From Anisakis pegreffii (Eukaryota > Nematoda > Chromadorea > Rhabditida > Anisakidae), in the NCBI GenBank assembly GCA_035041965.1, contig JAPYMA010000190.1:124001-188000 (forward strand): DNA of 64,000 bases. The letters run 5' to 3'. This document shows, one piece after another, positions 27,735 to 40,432 of this stretch. Every line of letters begins with the position of its first letter. Positions within the stretch are counted from its first letter, which is position 1. The translations under genes were made by a program, and so were the position numbers. The notes beneath the pieces are model-generated. The model ran no database searches. It was given only the letters and a program-made list of their open reading frames with translations, and had not been told where the DNA came from.

Positions 27735-30582
27735 TTGAAATCTTCCAATGACCATTCCAAATATAATAATCACTGTGTCCTAATTAACGCTCGGTCCATC
27801 AGAAACAAGCTAGATGATCTTATGTTTCTTACTGAACATCATAAACTCGATATTGTATGTGTAACCGAATCATGGACCAATACTGAAAATTGTCTTGATG
27901 TTGAGCTAACAATTCACAATGAGTTTGATGTATATCGATCTGAGAGGTTAGCATATATTCCTGGTGGAGGTGTGGTCCTAATAATAAGGAGTAAATACAA
28001 ATCTTCAATAGTGGAAGCAATTTCCCTTACTCCCCATATTCAGATCCTAACTGTCAAAGTGATCTTATCAAAAAGTAATCAAATTAACATCATGTGGGTT
28101 TACCGAGCTCCGGTCAACAACAAACAGGACAACCTGTTATTAATCGACTTTCTTAAATCCCGTTATAACCCATCAACAAAAACGAATATTGTGGGAGATT
28201 TCAATTATCCTGAAATCAATTGGAGGGACCTAAATTATAACACCAAGGGCATACATAAGTATTTTGTGCATTGGATTCTCGATAATAGCATCAGTCAGCA
28301 TGTGCATGAGCCAACTAGGTACGAAGGTAACAGTGGTACCATACTGGATTTGGTACTGAATTCAGATATAAATTTGATAAAAAACTGCAGTGTTCTTGAG
28401 CTCTTTAGTTCATCCGGTCACAACTCTGTAATCTTTGACCTGGATATACCACACCAACAAATTAAATCATCGACTGTAAATAAACGCAATTACCTCAAGG
28501 GCGATTATAATACCGCAAATAAATTAATATCATCAATGAATTGGTGCGACATATTCTCGACCTGTTCATCTGTAGATGAATGTTATAACATATTTGTGAA
28601 GATTATTCACAACATTATCAATTCAACTATCCCTTACAGTAATACTTTTAATCGTTCACATTTCCCTTCCCAAATTAATTTACTTGCTAAGTCAGTTAAG
28701 CGTTTTTGGCGGAGGAGAAACCTGTTAGGATTAAAACCTTTCAAACGACTCAACTGTAAGCTTCAAAAATCTATCTATCGCTTCAAATTGAATTATGAAA
28801 ATAACCTGACTAAACATATTAACGTTCGAAAATTTTACAAATACACTAATGATGTACTGAATTCTAGTAAAGATATAGGCCTATTAAAGGATAACCTCGA
28901 TAACATAATTACGGATGACCACTCCCGAGCCCAAATTCTTCAAAACTTATTCATTTCAGTGCACAAAGACGATCACGACGAATCTCAACCTCTTTTCTCC
29001 CGCTCTATTCCACATTTCTAGACTACGTTGATATTAATGCAAAAAAAAATAAACAAGATTCTTAAACGCCTACCCAACAGAAATAATACTTCACCCGATA
29101 AAATTCCCTACATATTCCTTTAAAACAGCCGACACTATTACTACTCCACTTTGTCATATTTTTTGTAGATCTGTAATGAATGGCTTAGTTCCCTTATGGT
29201 GGAAATCAGCAATCATCAAACCTATCCACAAAACCGGTTCAAAAATGAATCCGCAAAACTACCGCCCCATCTCATTAACCTGCTCAATTTCCAAAGTTAT
29301 AGAAAAAATAATTGCATCAGAACTCAGAAACTATCTCATGGTTAATAAGCTGTTCTCCCCATTCCAATACGGTTTTCTCGATAGAAGATCAACCACAACG
29401 GTCCTAATTCGATCTTACCAAAACTGGGTATCTCATTTAGACGAAGGCGGCTACATCGATACAATATACTTTTACTTTAAAAAAGCATTTGACTCAGTAT
29501 CAATACCCAAACTATTATTGAAACTACGAGCATATGGTATACGAGGCTCGCTACACAATTGGATTCGAGACTTTCTCACGAACCATTCCCAATCAGCCCA
29601 AGTTGGAAACTCCTTCAGTTCGTTAAAATATATTCGTAGTGGTGTTCCATAAGGTTCCGTCCTAGGACCCCTTCTCTTTCTCATCTTTATCAACGATCTC
29701 TCTGAATGTCTACCTCCAGACTCAACATGTTTCATTTTCGCAGACGATGTTAAAGTTTATACATACACCAACAACCTATAAACCATTTTTGACTCCATAA
29801 ACCTGTGGTCGTCACACTGGCTTTTACCACTTGCTCCAGAAAAAACAAAACTGGTTAGAATTGGTAAGAGCAATCCCAACAGTCCTCTCAAAATTGAAAA
29901 TCAAGATCTTACTTCCTCCTTATCCGTCCGAGATCTAGGCGTTATAATTAATCCTACTTTGAAATTCCACCAGCATATATCCACCTTAGTCAAAAAAGCC
30001 AACACCCGAGCATCACTCATATTGAGATCATTCAGATCCAGAGATTTATCTCTACTAAGCAGATTATTTACAACCTATGTTCGCCCAGTTCTAGAATACG
30101 CCTCCGCCCTCTAGTCCCCCTGTGATCCACACAAGGATATACAGGATGTTAATATAATTGAAAATGTTCAAAGAAGATACACCCGTTACATCTTCAAGAG
30201 AAATTGTGGAGATTTTCGTTATGTACCTAAATATCAGGAGAGACTAACAATATTAAGATTAGAAAGTTTAGAACTGCGAAGATTTTATACTGACCTTTGT
30301 ATGGCCTACAACATCATTCAACATCAAGTCGATGTCCCTATGAATGAAATCTTCGAATATTCTCCAAGTATTGAAAGAACCCGCCGCAATAATTCTTTTA
30401 AACTCACTGCTAAGCGCTGCAAACTAAACCCTGCTACACTCTCCTTCGCACACATAGTCGTCAAAACCTGGAATCTACTCCCCCAAAAGATAGCATCCTC
30501 CAAATCGCTTCAAACATTCAAATGCAGACTGCGATCTATTCCACCTGAAGAAATCGGGTTTAGGTCATTGATAAAATTCTGA
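27735..30582 (+). pseudogene. LINE ORF2 remnant: AP endonuclease plus reverse transcriptase
   Basis: The endonuclease part (27735-29021) shows INARSIRNKLDDL, VCVTESWTN and VGDFNYPEINW, but the usual SDH near the end reads SSGHNSV. The reverse transcriptase part shows [35 protein letters not shown] and FADDVKVY. Motif A reads FYFKKAFDSV where DFxKAFD is expected, so a catalytic aspartate is lost. Stops interrupt the frame at 29019-29021, a frame break near 29130, 29650-29652, about 29779, and about 30113 (TAG where Trp is usual). The frame then stays open to 30582. This is an inactive copy. Confidence 0.85.
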
Positions 30583-30918
30583 GAAACAATTAGCATGATC
30601 TATTTCATAATGTTGATTAATTTCATTCCCTTATTATCTGTTCTTGCAATATATGAGGTACGTCGTTGAAATTGTACATAACTTCTCATTCTATTTGCGA
30701 AAATATTTCATGTTGTTATCATAATATGTTACAACTGCGGTATTATAGTCTCACTGCCATTGTACGATAATATATTTACACCCTTATTCTCCTCTGCCTG
30801 TTTTGGATCTTTTCTTCCTCCCCAGCAATAGTTGGTGTAGCATGTTCGCCAGATAGTAATAGATTGTATTGTACTACATTATACATAACGACACGCCAAT
30901 AAAATATTATTATTATTA

Positions 30919-31730
30919 TGAGCCGAATGTTTATGACATCGAAGCACTTATTTGCATTTTGGAACGCTTATCCTTGAACTGTAGAATCCAACATTTAATG
31001 CTAGAGATGATCTGTTTATATCAGTCGGCTATTCGAACGTAATCTAGTGGATCCCAGAAAAAAATTTGAAATTAATAAGTAAAGTGAATCCTGAAGATAT
31101 AGAACCAGCCTTGCGTTGATTTATTGAAAAAAAAGTCTCAAATTCCATTTAAAGTAGTTTCAAATATTGTTCATTGTTTAAAACTGAATTTTACAAGTAA
31201 TTTATTGTTGAAATAAACATATTACACTTAATAAATGAACAACACTGATATTCATAGACCAAATCAAAAGATTGGCAACGATGTGACGAACGTACAACAA
31301 GAATAAGAATCAAGAATAAGAAAATCAACAAAATAACCCTTCATTTTAAAATCTCAGCTCAACAAATATTTTCCAACTCTTTCTCAGAATTGCGAAACAA
31401 TTCCAGCCTCTCACAAGAACGGACACTTTTTGGAAACATTTAATGAGAAATACTTCGGTCGACTCACAAAATGTTTTCATCGTACGCGATGCGATAGTTT
31501 GATTTTGAAAGGGCTGAACATTGAAAGAATTTGTTTCCGGCTCAAAAATAGTTGATAAAGACATACGATTCTGAGAAAGGATTTGGTCTTTATAGCCTAT
31601 GAGATAGGTGTTCCAATCTTTGACATCAGCTGATAATCAAATCACATAATACAATCGTAAATTGCAATGAACAACGCTTCATCTCCATTGAGAAACAGAA
31701 AAGAAATCGATTAAAACTGAAATAATCCAA
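30919..31730. other. intergenic, no gene seen
   Basis: AT-rich sequence between the LINE tail and the 3' end of the small membrane-protein gene. I see no exon or repeat. Confidence 0.4.
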
Positions 31731-32329
31731 TCATATGAGATCTGCATCAGAATCACCGTCATCTTTCAGGCTGAAAGGATTTTTTGGATCATTCAATTCG
31801 TTGGCGATTGTGTCTATTTTACGTTGACGTTTTCGAGAACGACACTTACACAGTATTGAGTAGATGAGGTACATCAGAAATACGCTTACGACTGCTGAAA
31901 AAGCGCCCATTAACGCCGATCTTACCATCATGTCGTTATTGGGCTCATCCTGAAAATGCAATGTTACAATGCTTTTATAGCGAAACACATTACATTGCTG
32001 CAGTGCCTGTAATCACTACAGCAAACAACAACTGATTTCTTCAAATCGAATCAAATTTACATGTGAATGTCGTTCCTCACCATCCAATTGTACACTCTTT
32101 CACGTGAGTTCTCATAGAGTGATTCAACCGAAATGATAGGATGCGCTATATCTAGAATAATCGGTGTGCTGATTATGGTCACGTTCACAACATCAGCCAC
32201 TGTCTCGTTGCCATGTTCAACTTCTGTTGGCGTTATGAATGCCATGTCGTTTCCAGTCCGCTTTGATGCTGATGACGTGGAACACACCAGAATGACGAAC
32301 GTGAAGGCTGCTTGCAAGATTGTGTTCAT
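31731..32329 (-). CDS. small single-pass (type I) membrane protein, family not recognised
   Basis: Two minus-strand exons (32329-32081 and 31949-31731, donor ATG|GTGAGG, phase 0) encode 155 residues. The N-terminus is a clear signal peptide (MNTILQAAFTFVILVCSTSSA). A luminal part of about 65 residues has two N-glycosylation sequons (NET, NVT). One membrane segment follows (ALMGAFSAVVSVFLMYLIY), then a stop-transfer basic run KCRSRKRQRK and an acidic tail ending DDGDSDADLI. I do not recognise the family. Two degraded copies in the window (about 38437-38990 and 48515-48640) align to its exons and confirm that it is a duplicated unit. The start at 32329 is the ATG right before the signal peptide. 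Confidence 0.72.
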
Positions 32330-32629
32330 TATTCTGGAATCACTGAGATAGTTCAACAAATCGGATTTTCATTCAAAATTGCATTCGCGGAACAGTGACC
32401 AGAGCATGTGTCCGATATCGTGAACTGAAGCAATTCATGAAATATGCAGTAAATCTTAATTGCGTCGTGAAAGGTAATTTCACCACAGTCACCATAGTCA
32501 ACAGCCTGCACACGAATTATTCACAATCAGCATGGTGAAACGAGTTCAAATTCAATGGATTTGAAATAGTTTCACGAAAATGTACAACGCGACTGAGTGC
32601 TTAACGCTAACAAAAACATGGGCATGAAC

Positions 32630-32764
32630 CTGAGTACATGTCCCCATTGAAAAATTATAGCCTGAGCCCGAGCTGATCTCGAATTTTGAATATTCCACAC
32701 GTTTACGCTGACCCGAATAGTACTCATCGCAGGCAAGACCATGCAGTAACAAACACAGGCTCAC
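32630..32764 (-). CDS. possible exon of a small secreted protein (copy 1)
   Basis: An open minus-strand frame reads LCLLLHGLACDEYYSGQRKR followed by a short polar segment ending FSMGTC. A leucine-rich start followed by CDEYY could be the end of a signal peptide. The same frame is kept in the duplicated copy at 41270-41411 with few changes. No full gene structure could be built, and copy 1 has a stop just upstream, so this may be non-coding or a pseudogene. Confidence 0.25.
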
Positions 32765-33898
32765 TCACAGAATACGACAAACCCAACGATCACATAAGTT
32801 ACTACCACAATGGCCTGTGAAGTACTAAACTGATCGATTTGCGAGTAGTGTTACAAATGTTCATTATCAAAACAGCTAAAGTATGAAACCGTTTTATTTC
32901 CAGCGAATAATCGATATTCACTCGAACCAATAGATGACATATCGCCGTACGATCAGAATACTTATACACTACATCACGTTACAATGAGTTGCAAATCAAT
33001 CACGAAAACGTACAGTTCCCTATGAGGTTTTACAGTGACATTTCCAGGAAACCATTCGTCGTAGCTTCTCAGGATGAAGGATAGCTGAAACTGGAGCTGC
33101 TGAATTAAAAAAATATCTGGCAACTGTGGTTACCAGGCCATCAAAATATTGCCCGTGATCCATTCATCACAGCCATTTAAAGGTTTAATGAGCGTTTTGC
33201 CGTTACGGTCATAAAATTAATATTGAAAATCGTCATTGGCAAATTCCCATTCAAAGTTTATTCGGGGATTATACTAAATTCTGCTAGCAAATATACCATA
33301 AAAAATAGTCGATAACATTATCGAGTCATTTAGTATGGTCTCACCCACTAGAACAATTACGAGCTGCAGAGAAGTATTGGCATATACAGTATGATCATCC
33401 GGCCCTTATCCACTGATTGTTAAATATTGTCCGCTGATAGTTCCTTTCGATAGCTAGAAGTAAATTGCGTAAACGAATAAATTTGGTTATGGGATTACAA
33501 AAAAGGAATAAACTTTAAATGGGAATTTTTAAATTTTATAAGCACGACGGCGAAATGCACCATTAAATCTTTAATTGGACATCGATAATGGATCACAGGA
33601 CATATTACAATTATGCAATTACCATAGAAACGCGGTCCACTTATGAGCACATTCCCAAACTCTACAGGTCTATCTCGGAGTCGTCTCAAATTTTTCATTT
33701 CATTCGAAATGAATGCGTTGGGTGAGTGCAGTGATTTGGGATGGAATTGCCGTAAGTTTTCGGAATTTAATTTCTAACTTGCGCAGTTAGGCGATAAGTT
33801 TTGTCTGAATGTTCTGGCAGGGAACGCTTTCAAGGTAGATCGACAGATCTCGACTTTCCTTATCTTTATTAACTGCTCGTCCGCGTTTGATAGTCAAA

Positions 33899-36864
33899 AT
33901 GAACGGGGTTCAACTTCACAGAACTGAAACCCTTAAAATAGAGCACTTTTCCTTACTGATTCATCATTTTGATTGGAAACTGGGTCAACACAACTATCAG
34001 AAAGAACTTCACTTCTTCTCGTTCATCAGGATTGATCATGACGCTTTTATCATGGTCATGTGCGCCTCATCCGCATTTTGTCACCATTTAAAGATCCGAC
34101 ATTTGTTGAATTTCGTTTCCAAATGTCCGATGTTTTCAGCCCAGCTTTACCGCCCAGGAGAGATTGTGAACATTTGTTTGATGATTATAAGAGCTCCGCT
34201 GGCGCTGTTCGTCATCTATATATCGATTATGAAATTGAAGTGTGACTTACTTAAAGCATATACACATCACCTCTACGTGGAATGCATTTTGGGCGATTGC
34301 GTAGAGGCAATGAGTGGAATACTGGAGATCATTTCATGGTACAATCCACACGTGACGATGCACCGGTTATTTTCACCTCAGATATCAGACAAGAGAACAT
34401 GAACTGAAGTGAACCTCATTTGAGCTCTCCACTTCTAATCCATTTTCCTCTTGAGTACCTTTTGTTTTCTGCGGATCACGAGCATTGTTACCCAATACTT
34501 CCGTCCCAATTGTACGAATGATTTGAATAATATTTTCATTTTAACAATCAGTTTTTCATTCCGAAGATTCCTCTTTAAGAATGACAAACTATTCCGTCCG
34601 TTCTACCTCGTAAGAAGTAACAAGTGATGTTTGGACAGCGGTAGTGCCACGATATTCCTTGCAGGATGAGAGCTTTCTTGATCGCTTATGGTTCAGTAGA
34701 GACAACGACTGTCCTTTCGGTCCGATTGTTCACTCTTTACTTCATTTCGATCTTTTATTTGGCATTCAAATCACCTGCTTTCGTCGCAAAATACATGGAT
34801 AAACGGTTAATTTTAATCGAAAATCCATCAGTACTGCTGCGTTCACACTAATTCTCTGAATTGAAATTCCCCAACATTGCCATGGTGACGTTGAAATTTA
34901 CCCGTGGTCCATCACTTGACCCAATTCCTGTTGAACAATTTGTTCGCTGGTTTAATCACGTCGTTTAGAATTTGGATTGGAAGTGAACCCCTGCAAATTA
35001 TTGCGGAGCGACAAATTTGATTTATTGCTGTAGTGTGCTTGCAAGAAGATTGTCCACACCGTTAGGGGGCGAATTGACGGGGCAGGAAGTTGTGGAGGAG
35101 CTGATCCCTGCCGGGACCTCAACGTAGACCTTCTTCCCCGATGATACGGGATTCCTACACTCAACTACCGCCTCTTTGCAAACAACCCCTTCCAGTGGAT
35201 TTCGACCTGGAAGCTCGCGTAACTGTCAAATCTATCAGTGAAGAATTGTCCGAGATTACAATATGAGAGTGACCAAATATTCTTGTTTTTTCATACTACT
35301 GCATCAAATTATTTTAATTTATGTGACCCTCTCTTTTCAGTTCTTGGGTTCCCCACTGCCTATTTATCCATCTGCTTTGTTCAATTCTCGCAACTTCAAC
35401 AGCGATTTTAATTTATACGTTTGATGGTGATCGAGAAGTATTTGCCAATATAACAGCAACCATTTTAGATGGGATACTTGTTGTTATCGTGATATGTACG
35501 GTTGTTGTCACTGTCAAGGTGAGGCTAATTATCTTTTAATTTTTTTGTCTGAATTTGACTACGTTTTCAACGTTCGATTCCATTGGCACTACGTTTGCAT
35601 TGCTTACCAACATCATTTCAGGCAATAGATGCAGTGCGGTCAAATAGAGTGTACGGCTCAGCTGCTTATCAGCTGGCTCGATCCCGTAGACAATTGATTT
35701 CGTTCATCTGTTATTGCATTCCGTTGAACATCCTTAATATTCCTCTAATAAGTTAGTGATGATATGATTTTTTCGCAAGAAGCGTTATTGAGTGCCACTT
35801 TAATGGAGAGGAGACGTGGTCATCTTCATTCCGTTATAGCAATAAGGAATATCAACGAGGGACCATCCTTGGGAGACCTGCAACTTACGTATTTCTTACC
35901 GTTAGATCGAACAGTTTGTTCCTATAATGCGCTAAATTCGCTTGAAGTACGTGACTATTTAGCAGTAATGAAGCACAGTAACAGTGTTTAAGTCTCCACT
36001 CATCCAAAAACAAATTCAAGCGTAAACAATCATCGAATTCAAAACCTCATCTCAAATTGTAAACGTCACAGAATGATGTCTGATTTATTTCCTCATTCAT
36101 CGTACAACTACGTTGTTTCAGCATGCGCAATGGCTGATGTATTGCACTACATTATCGGCACCACTGTGCTTCAACAAATCTTCCTTTTCTCTGCTGCAAC
36201 CGAATTTCAGGTAACTAATTGTATTCTGGCTTTCGTAAATTGGTTAGCAATCTCTGATTTCGAGACTCCTGAATGCAACAGAGAGCAGTTGAATTATAGC
36301 GCGCCGTTTTTTTCTGCAGTTTTTCGATTACTGTTCGTCGTGGAGCAGTTTTTCGCAGGGGGAGAAAAATGGAGGTGTGGGGGGGGGTTCCCCGCGAAAA
36401 AGTCGGGGAGCAAATTGCGCGGGGTGGGTCCCCGCGGGGAGTAAATTGGAAGGGGGTCCCCGCGAAAAAGTCGGGGAGCCAATTGCACGGGGGGAGTTCC
36501 CCGACGAACACTAGTTTCGATGTTGCAGAGAATCAATCGCTCTGAGCATATTTCGCTGTAATTCATTGCTTTGACGTAAGCAATTAGTGTGCACCAAATA
36601 ATACCTTTCATTCTCCGAATCTGCGTAGTAAACTCATAAGCAGCAAAACCTGAGAGGTATAGAGGAACTCATCGGATGAATTTTACGCTTGGGTGCAGGC
36701 CTGCTCGAGACAGTGGTATATTAACAGGTGTTTAAATGTAAAAACGAGTAATGCTCGATACATAATTTCAGTGGAGAACGATTGTGATCAGCATTTGCAC
36801 ACTTTCTGCGTTGCCATGTTATCGCAAAGCCGTTCGCGATCTCTTCAAATGTTCCAATCATTGA
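33899..36864 (+). CDS. serpentine-receptor-like multi-pass membrane protein, copy 1
   Basis: Seven exons join in phase: 33899-33983, 34140-34338, 34665-34805, 35341-35518, 35622-35751, 36122-36210 and 36772-36864, giving 304 residues, a normal size for nematode chemoreceptors. Hydrophobic segments include IVNICLMIIRAPLALFVIYI, AFLIAYGSVETT, LFTLYFISIFYLAF, CLFIHLLCSILATSTAILIY, GILVVIVICTVVV, LISFICYCIPLNILNIPLI and VLHYIIGTTVLQQIF. The C-terminus reads LSALPCYRKAVRDLFKCSNH, like the TM7 tail of serpentine receptors. The same exon borders and open frame exist in copy 2 at 42867-46272, which supports the model. The first exon is the weakest (phase fits, no family motif). The Pfam serpentine family cannot be named by eye. 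A GC-rich element sits in intron 6. Confidence 0.68.
36329..36513 (-). mobile_element. GC-rich hAT-like MITE, copy I (internally deleted)
   Basis: The copy is 185 bp, bounded by TACTGTTCGTCG and CCGACGAACACTA. Flanks are TTTTCGAT (left) and GTTTCGAT (right), a probable 8-bp target duplication with one change. It lies in intron 6 of receptor copy 1, at the same site as the full-length copy II in the paralogue, so the insertion predates the duplication and the centre was lost here. Its orientation is opposite to copies III-V. Confidence 0.88.
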
Positions 36865-37640
36865 CCAGCTCACTGTGCTCGCAATAAAAGCTCTTGTTTG
36901 TTCTTCTTGGTTTCTTCAGTAGATCCCAATTGAATTGCCGCTAATGCCTTAAACTTCTGAAATAAGAAGGAATGATTGCTTGCATATGCCTAGAAAGTTG
37001 AATGATTGCTTGAGAAAAACTGCCTGTCCAAACCTCATACCACCGACCAGAGATGGGCATTAGCGCGTTGTTCCGCTGATCCGCTACCAACGGATCAATA
37101 GATCAGCGATAGCATTCCCCTGTGTTCAAAAAATGGAGTTTTCTAGCGATAACGTCCTTTAGTGTCCTTGGTCAGCGCTTACCGATCGCCTTTTCCGCGA
37201 AGGCTAGCATTTCAGCGAATCACTTCCCCTATCTTTCGTCTACAGGAGAATACATATTTTTGCAAACATTAAGGTAGGTAAATACATGCTCTCGCTGTAA
37301 ATTCAAACCTACTGTGATCGTATTTTTCCGAACGACATTCAGTCATAATTTGTTTCCAAGCATCTTACTGAGTGCTCAAAAGGGATATCAGAATAAATTT
37401 GGGTTCTAATTAAAATTTAGGACTCAAAACATATTTTGCGTTATTCATCCAATAACGCATCTTTAAATCATTTACATGTTAATGGACTCTTCATCATGAT
37501 CAGAATCAATTCCACAAATCGTGCAACTGTTTCAGTCTTGGAAAGTGAAGAATAAATCATCGAAATCGTGCGTTAGAGTGAACGTGATTGATCATATATA
37601 TCGAATTCAAGTTACGATTCTCACGCGACTTGAGAAGTTC
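36865..37640. other. intergenic with a possible hAT-type element end
   Basis: No gene. At 37045-37070 a sequence CAGAGATGGGCATTAGCGCG begins an AGCG/CCGC-rich stretch to about 37230. CAGAGATGGGCA is the kind of terminus found in many hAT elements. No matching inverted terminus or target duplication was found, so it is a fragment at best. Confidence 0.35.
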
Positions 37641-39190
37641 TTGACCGTTCAGATAAGACAGCTACTCAAATACGCCTCGTAATCATATATTCATGAATCA
37701 AATTCGTGGAACTACTAATGAAAGCGATATAAAAACAAAGAACTAACCCATCTAATCTCTAAATCCCACGACAACCTCATCAAATCATCCATTTTCATTC
37801 TTCTCGTGCAAAACCGACGACAATCATTTTTAATTCAGGATTTTTCCTAATAGAATATTGTTCACAGTTGATTTGATTTAATCAAATGACGATGTTTGAA
37901 AAAGGCTTTCTAAAAGTAACCAGCTACGATGCCAAGCAAAACGTTTGACATCAATGAATTCACCTTGACATTTTGCAAGTTCCCATCATATCTGATGATG
38001 ATGAATGGATTTGCAAATATTTGCTTATTGTTAGACTAACCGTGAATTGTCAACTTCTCCAAATGAAGATGAATCCGCATTTGAACAGTGTATTCTTAGT
38101 TGAAATGAATAAATAATTTGCATTCGTTTTGTCATAATGTTGATGGCTGATATCTGACAATTTATGACCTGCGAAGAAACACTGTCATCAGTGCCAACAT
38201 TTATCATCCTATCATGTGAATTTTTAGAGTAGGCAACAGCTGAATCGTTTATTCAAATTGAAATTCGAAATGCCATTTACAGACGATTTTGAAACTCGAC
38301 GATGACGTTGCAAATGCTCGTTAGGTTTTATCTGTGCTCGACAAATCTTTCACAATCACCAAAATCTGTTGTAGAACACTTTTTGTTTTAGGTTGATTTT
38401 TAAATACATTTCTGTTGGGTCGATTTAAATACTCACATTAAGGCTGAACAGATTTTTTGGATCGTTCAATTTGTTAACGTTTTTTTTCTAATGAATGTTG
38501 ATGTTCTCAAGAACGACACTTGCACAGTAATGCGTAGATGAGGTACATCAGAAATTCCCTTATGACTCCCGAAAAAGCGCTCATTGACGCCGATCTTAAC
38601 ATCATACCGTTATCGTTATTGGACATTACAATGCTTTTCTAATGAGAAAATGTATATTTCCGTAATATCTATAGCCACCGCATCAAACAACAACTCATTT
38701 CATCAAATTGATTTAAATTTACGTATGAATGTCATTCCTCACCATCCAATTGTACACTCCTTCACGTGAGTTCTCTTACTACTTAGTACTCGTTAGAGTT
38801 ATTCGACCGAAATGATGCAAAAAGTCGGATTATGGTCATGTTCAGAACGTCTGCCACTATCTGATTGTCTTATTCAACTCCTGTTGGCTTCACGAATCTC
38901 ATATTATTTACGATCCGCTTTGATGCTGTTCACGTAGAATACGTCAGAATGGCCATCATGCAGGCTGCTTGCAAGATGCTGTTCATTGTTGTGGAATCAC
39001 TGAGATAGTTCAACAAATCAGATTTTCATTTAACAATTGAATTCGTGGAACAGTGATAAGAGCATATGTGTAATATGATGAACCGAAGCAATTCATGAAA
39101 TATACAGTAAATCTTAATTACGTCGTCAAAGGCATTTTCATCACAGTCAATGAATGGGCTGCACACGAATCATTCACAAACAAGATATTC
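37640..39190. repeat. diverged duplicated block with pseudogene of the small membrane protein
   Basis: 37640-38510 aligns by eye with 47690-48590 (shared words such as ACTCAAATACGCCTCGTAATC start the match). 38437-39190 aligns with 31731-32520. The block is thus an older, more diverged copy of the neighbourhood of the small membrane-protein gene. Confidence 0.75.
38437..38990 (-). pseudogene. degraded copy of the small type I membrane protein gene
   Basis: Exon 2 remnants at about 38437-38625 and exon 1 remnants at about 38737-38990 match the intact gene at 31731-32329. The TM-coding part and basic run are recognisable, but indels (for example in the run of T after 38485) and stops break the frame. 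Confidence 0.75.
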
Positions 39191-40200
39191 AAAAGAATTG
39201 AAATTCGTTCGATTCAATGGTCACCATGAAAATCTTTAACAAGCTGGATGAGCTTCACAATGGAACCGACGACATTTTCGGGTCTTCGAATGGAAAATTT
39301 CGTCTCCGATACTGCCTGTCCCCGAATTTTACAGAAATGTCGCGATTCCCCGCAAATTTTCGGGGAATACCACGATTTCCTGTGAAAGTTAAATTTTTAT
39401 TGCTCTCTGGCGAAGTTCGAGGATGTCCGTCGCAGGTAGTGAGTTGTGAGAGAAACTAGAAAATGATGGATCCTAAAAGTTGCAATAACATGCAAGAATT
39501 CAATGTGTAATTAAGGAAGTGATGATGAAAGAAGTGTATAGGATAGCGTTGTGAAAGTGTTATCACTTATTAGCAGATACCAGCAAAGAAATCATTCACA
39601 ATGCACGCATGCGAATGGATAGGATCAGAGAAGGCTTATCCGACAACGAACATTCTTTGTCTCTTCATGAACGTGAACATGCAAAAGCCGTCCATCAGTT
39701 GAATTCACCATCAGCCGTGTTAGTAAACGACGAATCATAGTGTAACTCTTATTTACCTGAAATTCACAATGATTGAGTGAGGTGTCGTGAATCGTATGAT
39801 TCACGATAAAGATGATTTCATTCATTAATTTTCTCTCCCAATGAATAAGCTATGGACAGATGTTCTATCTCTTTCAAAAGCGTATTGTAAAATTTGTGTT
39901 GAGTAATATAATCACTTTATCTATGTATTGAAATTTTTGTATTAAGTAATTCAAGCATCTTATCAATAAGCTTCTATCTGTACCATTCAAACGTCTCTTA
40001 ACCTTTGTCTTCTCCATGAATAGGTTAAATAATTTGTATTGAATATCACACTGTGCAGGTGCTCCTCCGATAGACACGTGCATTATTCGTTACGCTAATT
40101 TTCACTATAAAAGGATGATGCTTTCATTCGATAGCATCGTTCGTTCAATCGTGCGTCTCGTTCATTCGTTCGTTCGGGTAAACCAATATTCCCCAGCTCC
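39191..40200. other. no gene recognised
   Basis: A frame at 39217-39459 has no recognisable feature. 39520-39620 resembles 50325-50420 (GATGATGAAAGAA and following words), so this is probably a dispersed repeat fragment. Confidence 0.35.
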
Positions 40201-40432
40201 GTTATCCCTCGACTCGATCACTCAATCGTTCGATTTCATTTCAATCTCCCGTCATCCCTCGACTAAATCACTCAGTCGCTCGATTTCGTTTCAATCTCCC
40301 GTTATCCCTCGACTAAATCACTCAGTCGCTCGATTTCGTTTCAATCTCCCGTTATCCCTCGACTAAATCACTCAGTCGCTCCATTTCGTTTCAATCTCCC
40401 GTTATCCGTCGACTAAATCACTCAATCGCTCA
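40201..40432. repeat. tandem repeat, 50-bp period, about 4.6 copies
   Basis: Units begin at 40201, 40251, 40301, 40351 and 40401 with GTTATCCCTCGACTAAATCA or close variants (CGACTCGATCA in unit 1). Each carries ATCACTCAGTCGCTCGATTT-like words. The period is exactly 50 and so is not codon-based; the open frame across it is not meaningful. Confidence 0.95.

Larger units (their letters stand above)
26995..30918 (+). mobile_element. decayed CR1/Jockey-group LINE retrotransposon
   Basis: It carries the remains of ORF1 (to 27719) and ORF2 (27735-30582), then a short 3' tail with an (ATT)n run at about 30900-30917 after AATAAAAT. This order (ORF1, endonuclease then reverse transcriptase in ORF2, simple-repeat 3' end, no LTRs) fits the CR1/Jockey group of non-LTR retrotransposons. 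The 5' end is approximate: the ORF1 frame is broken at a TAA just before 27000. No target duplication could be identified. Confidence 0.85.
32630..36900. repeat. segmental duplication, copy 1
   Basis: This stretch is repeated with only a few per cent difference over most of its length at 40850-46300. It carries the first serpentine-receptor-like gene and, near 32961-32966, an empty site (single CTTATA) where copy 2 has a GC-rich element. Sequence just left of it (32340-32520) matches 39000-39190. Confidence 0.85.

Noticed and set aside
35764..35991. Open frame of 75 codons (with a copy at 44731-44958) inside receptor intron 5
   Set aside because: The start codon is not conserved (ATG versus TTG) and four of five differences change the sequence; low divergence alone explains the shared frame. 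Receptor exons splice across it in phase.
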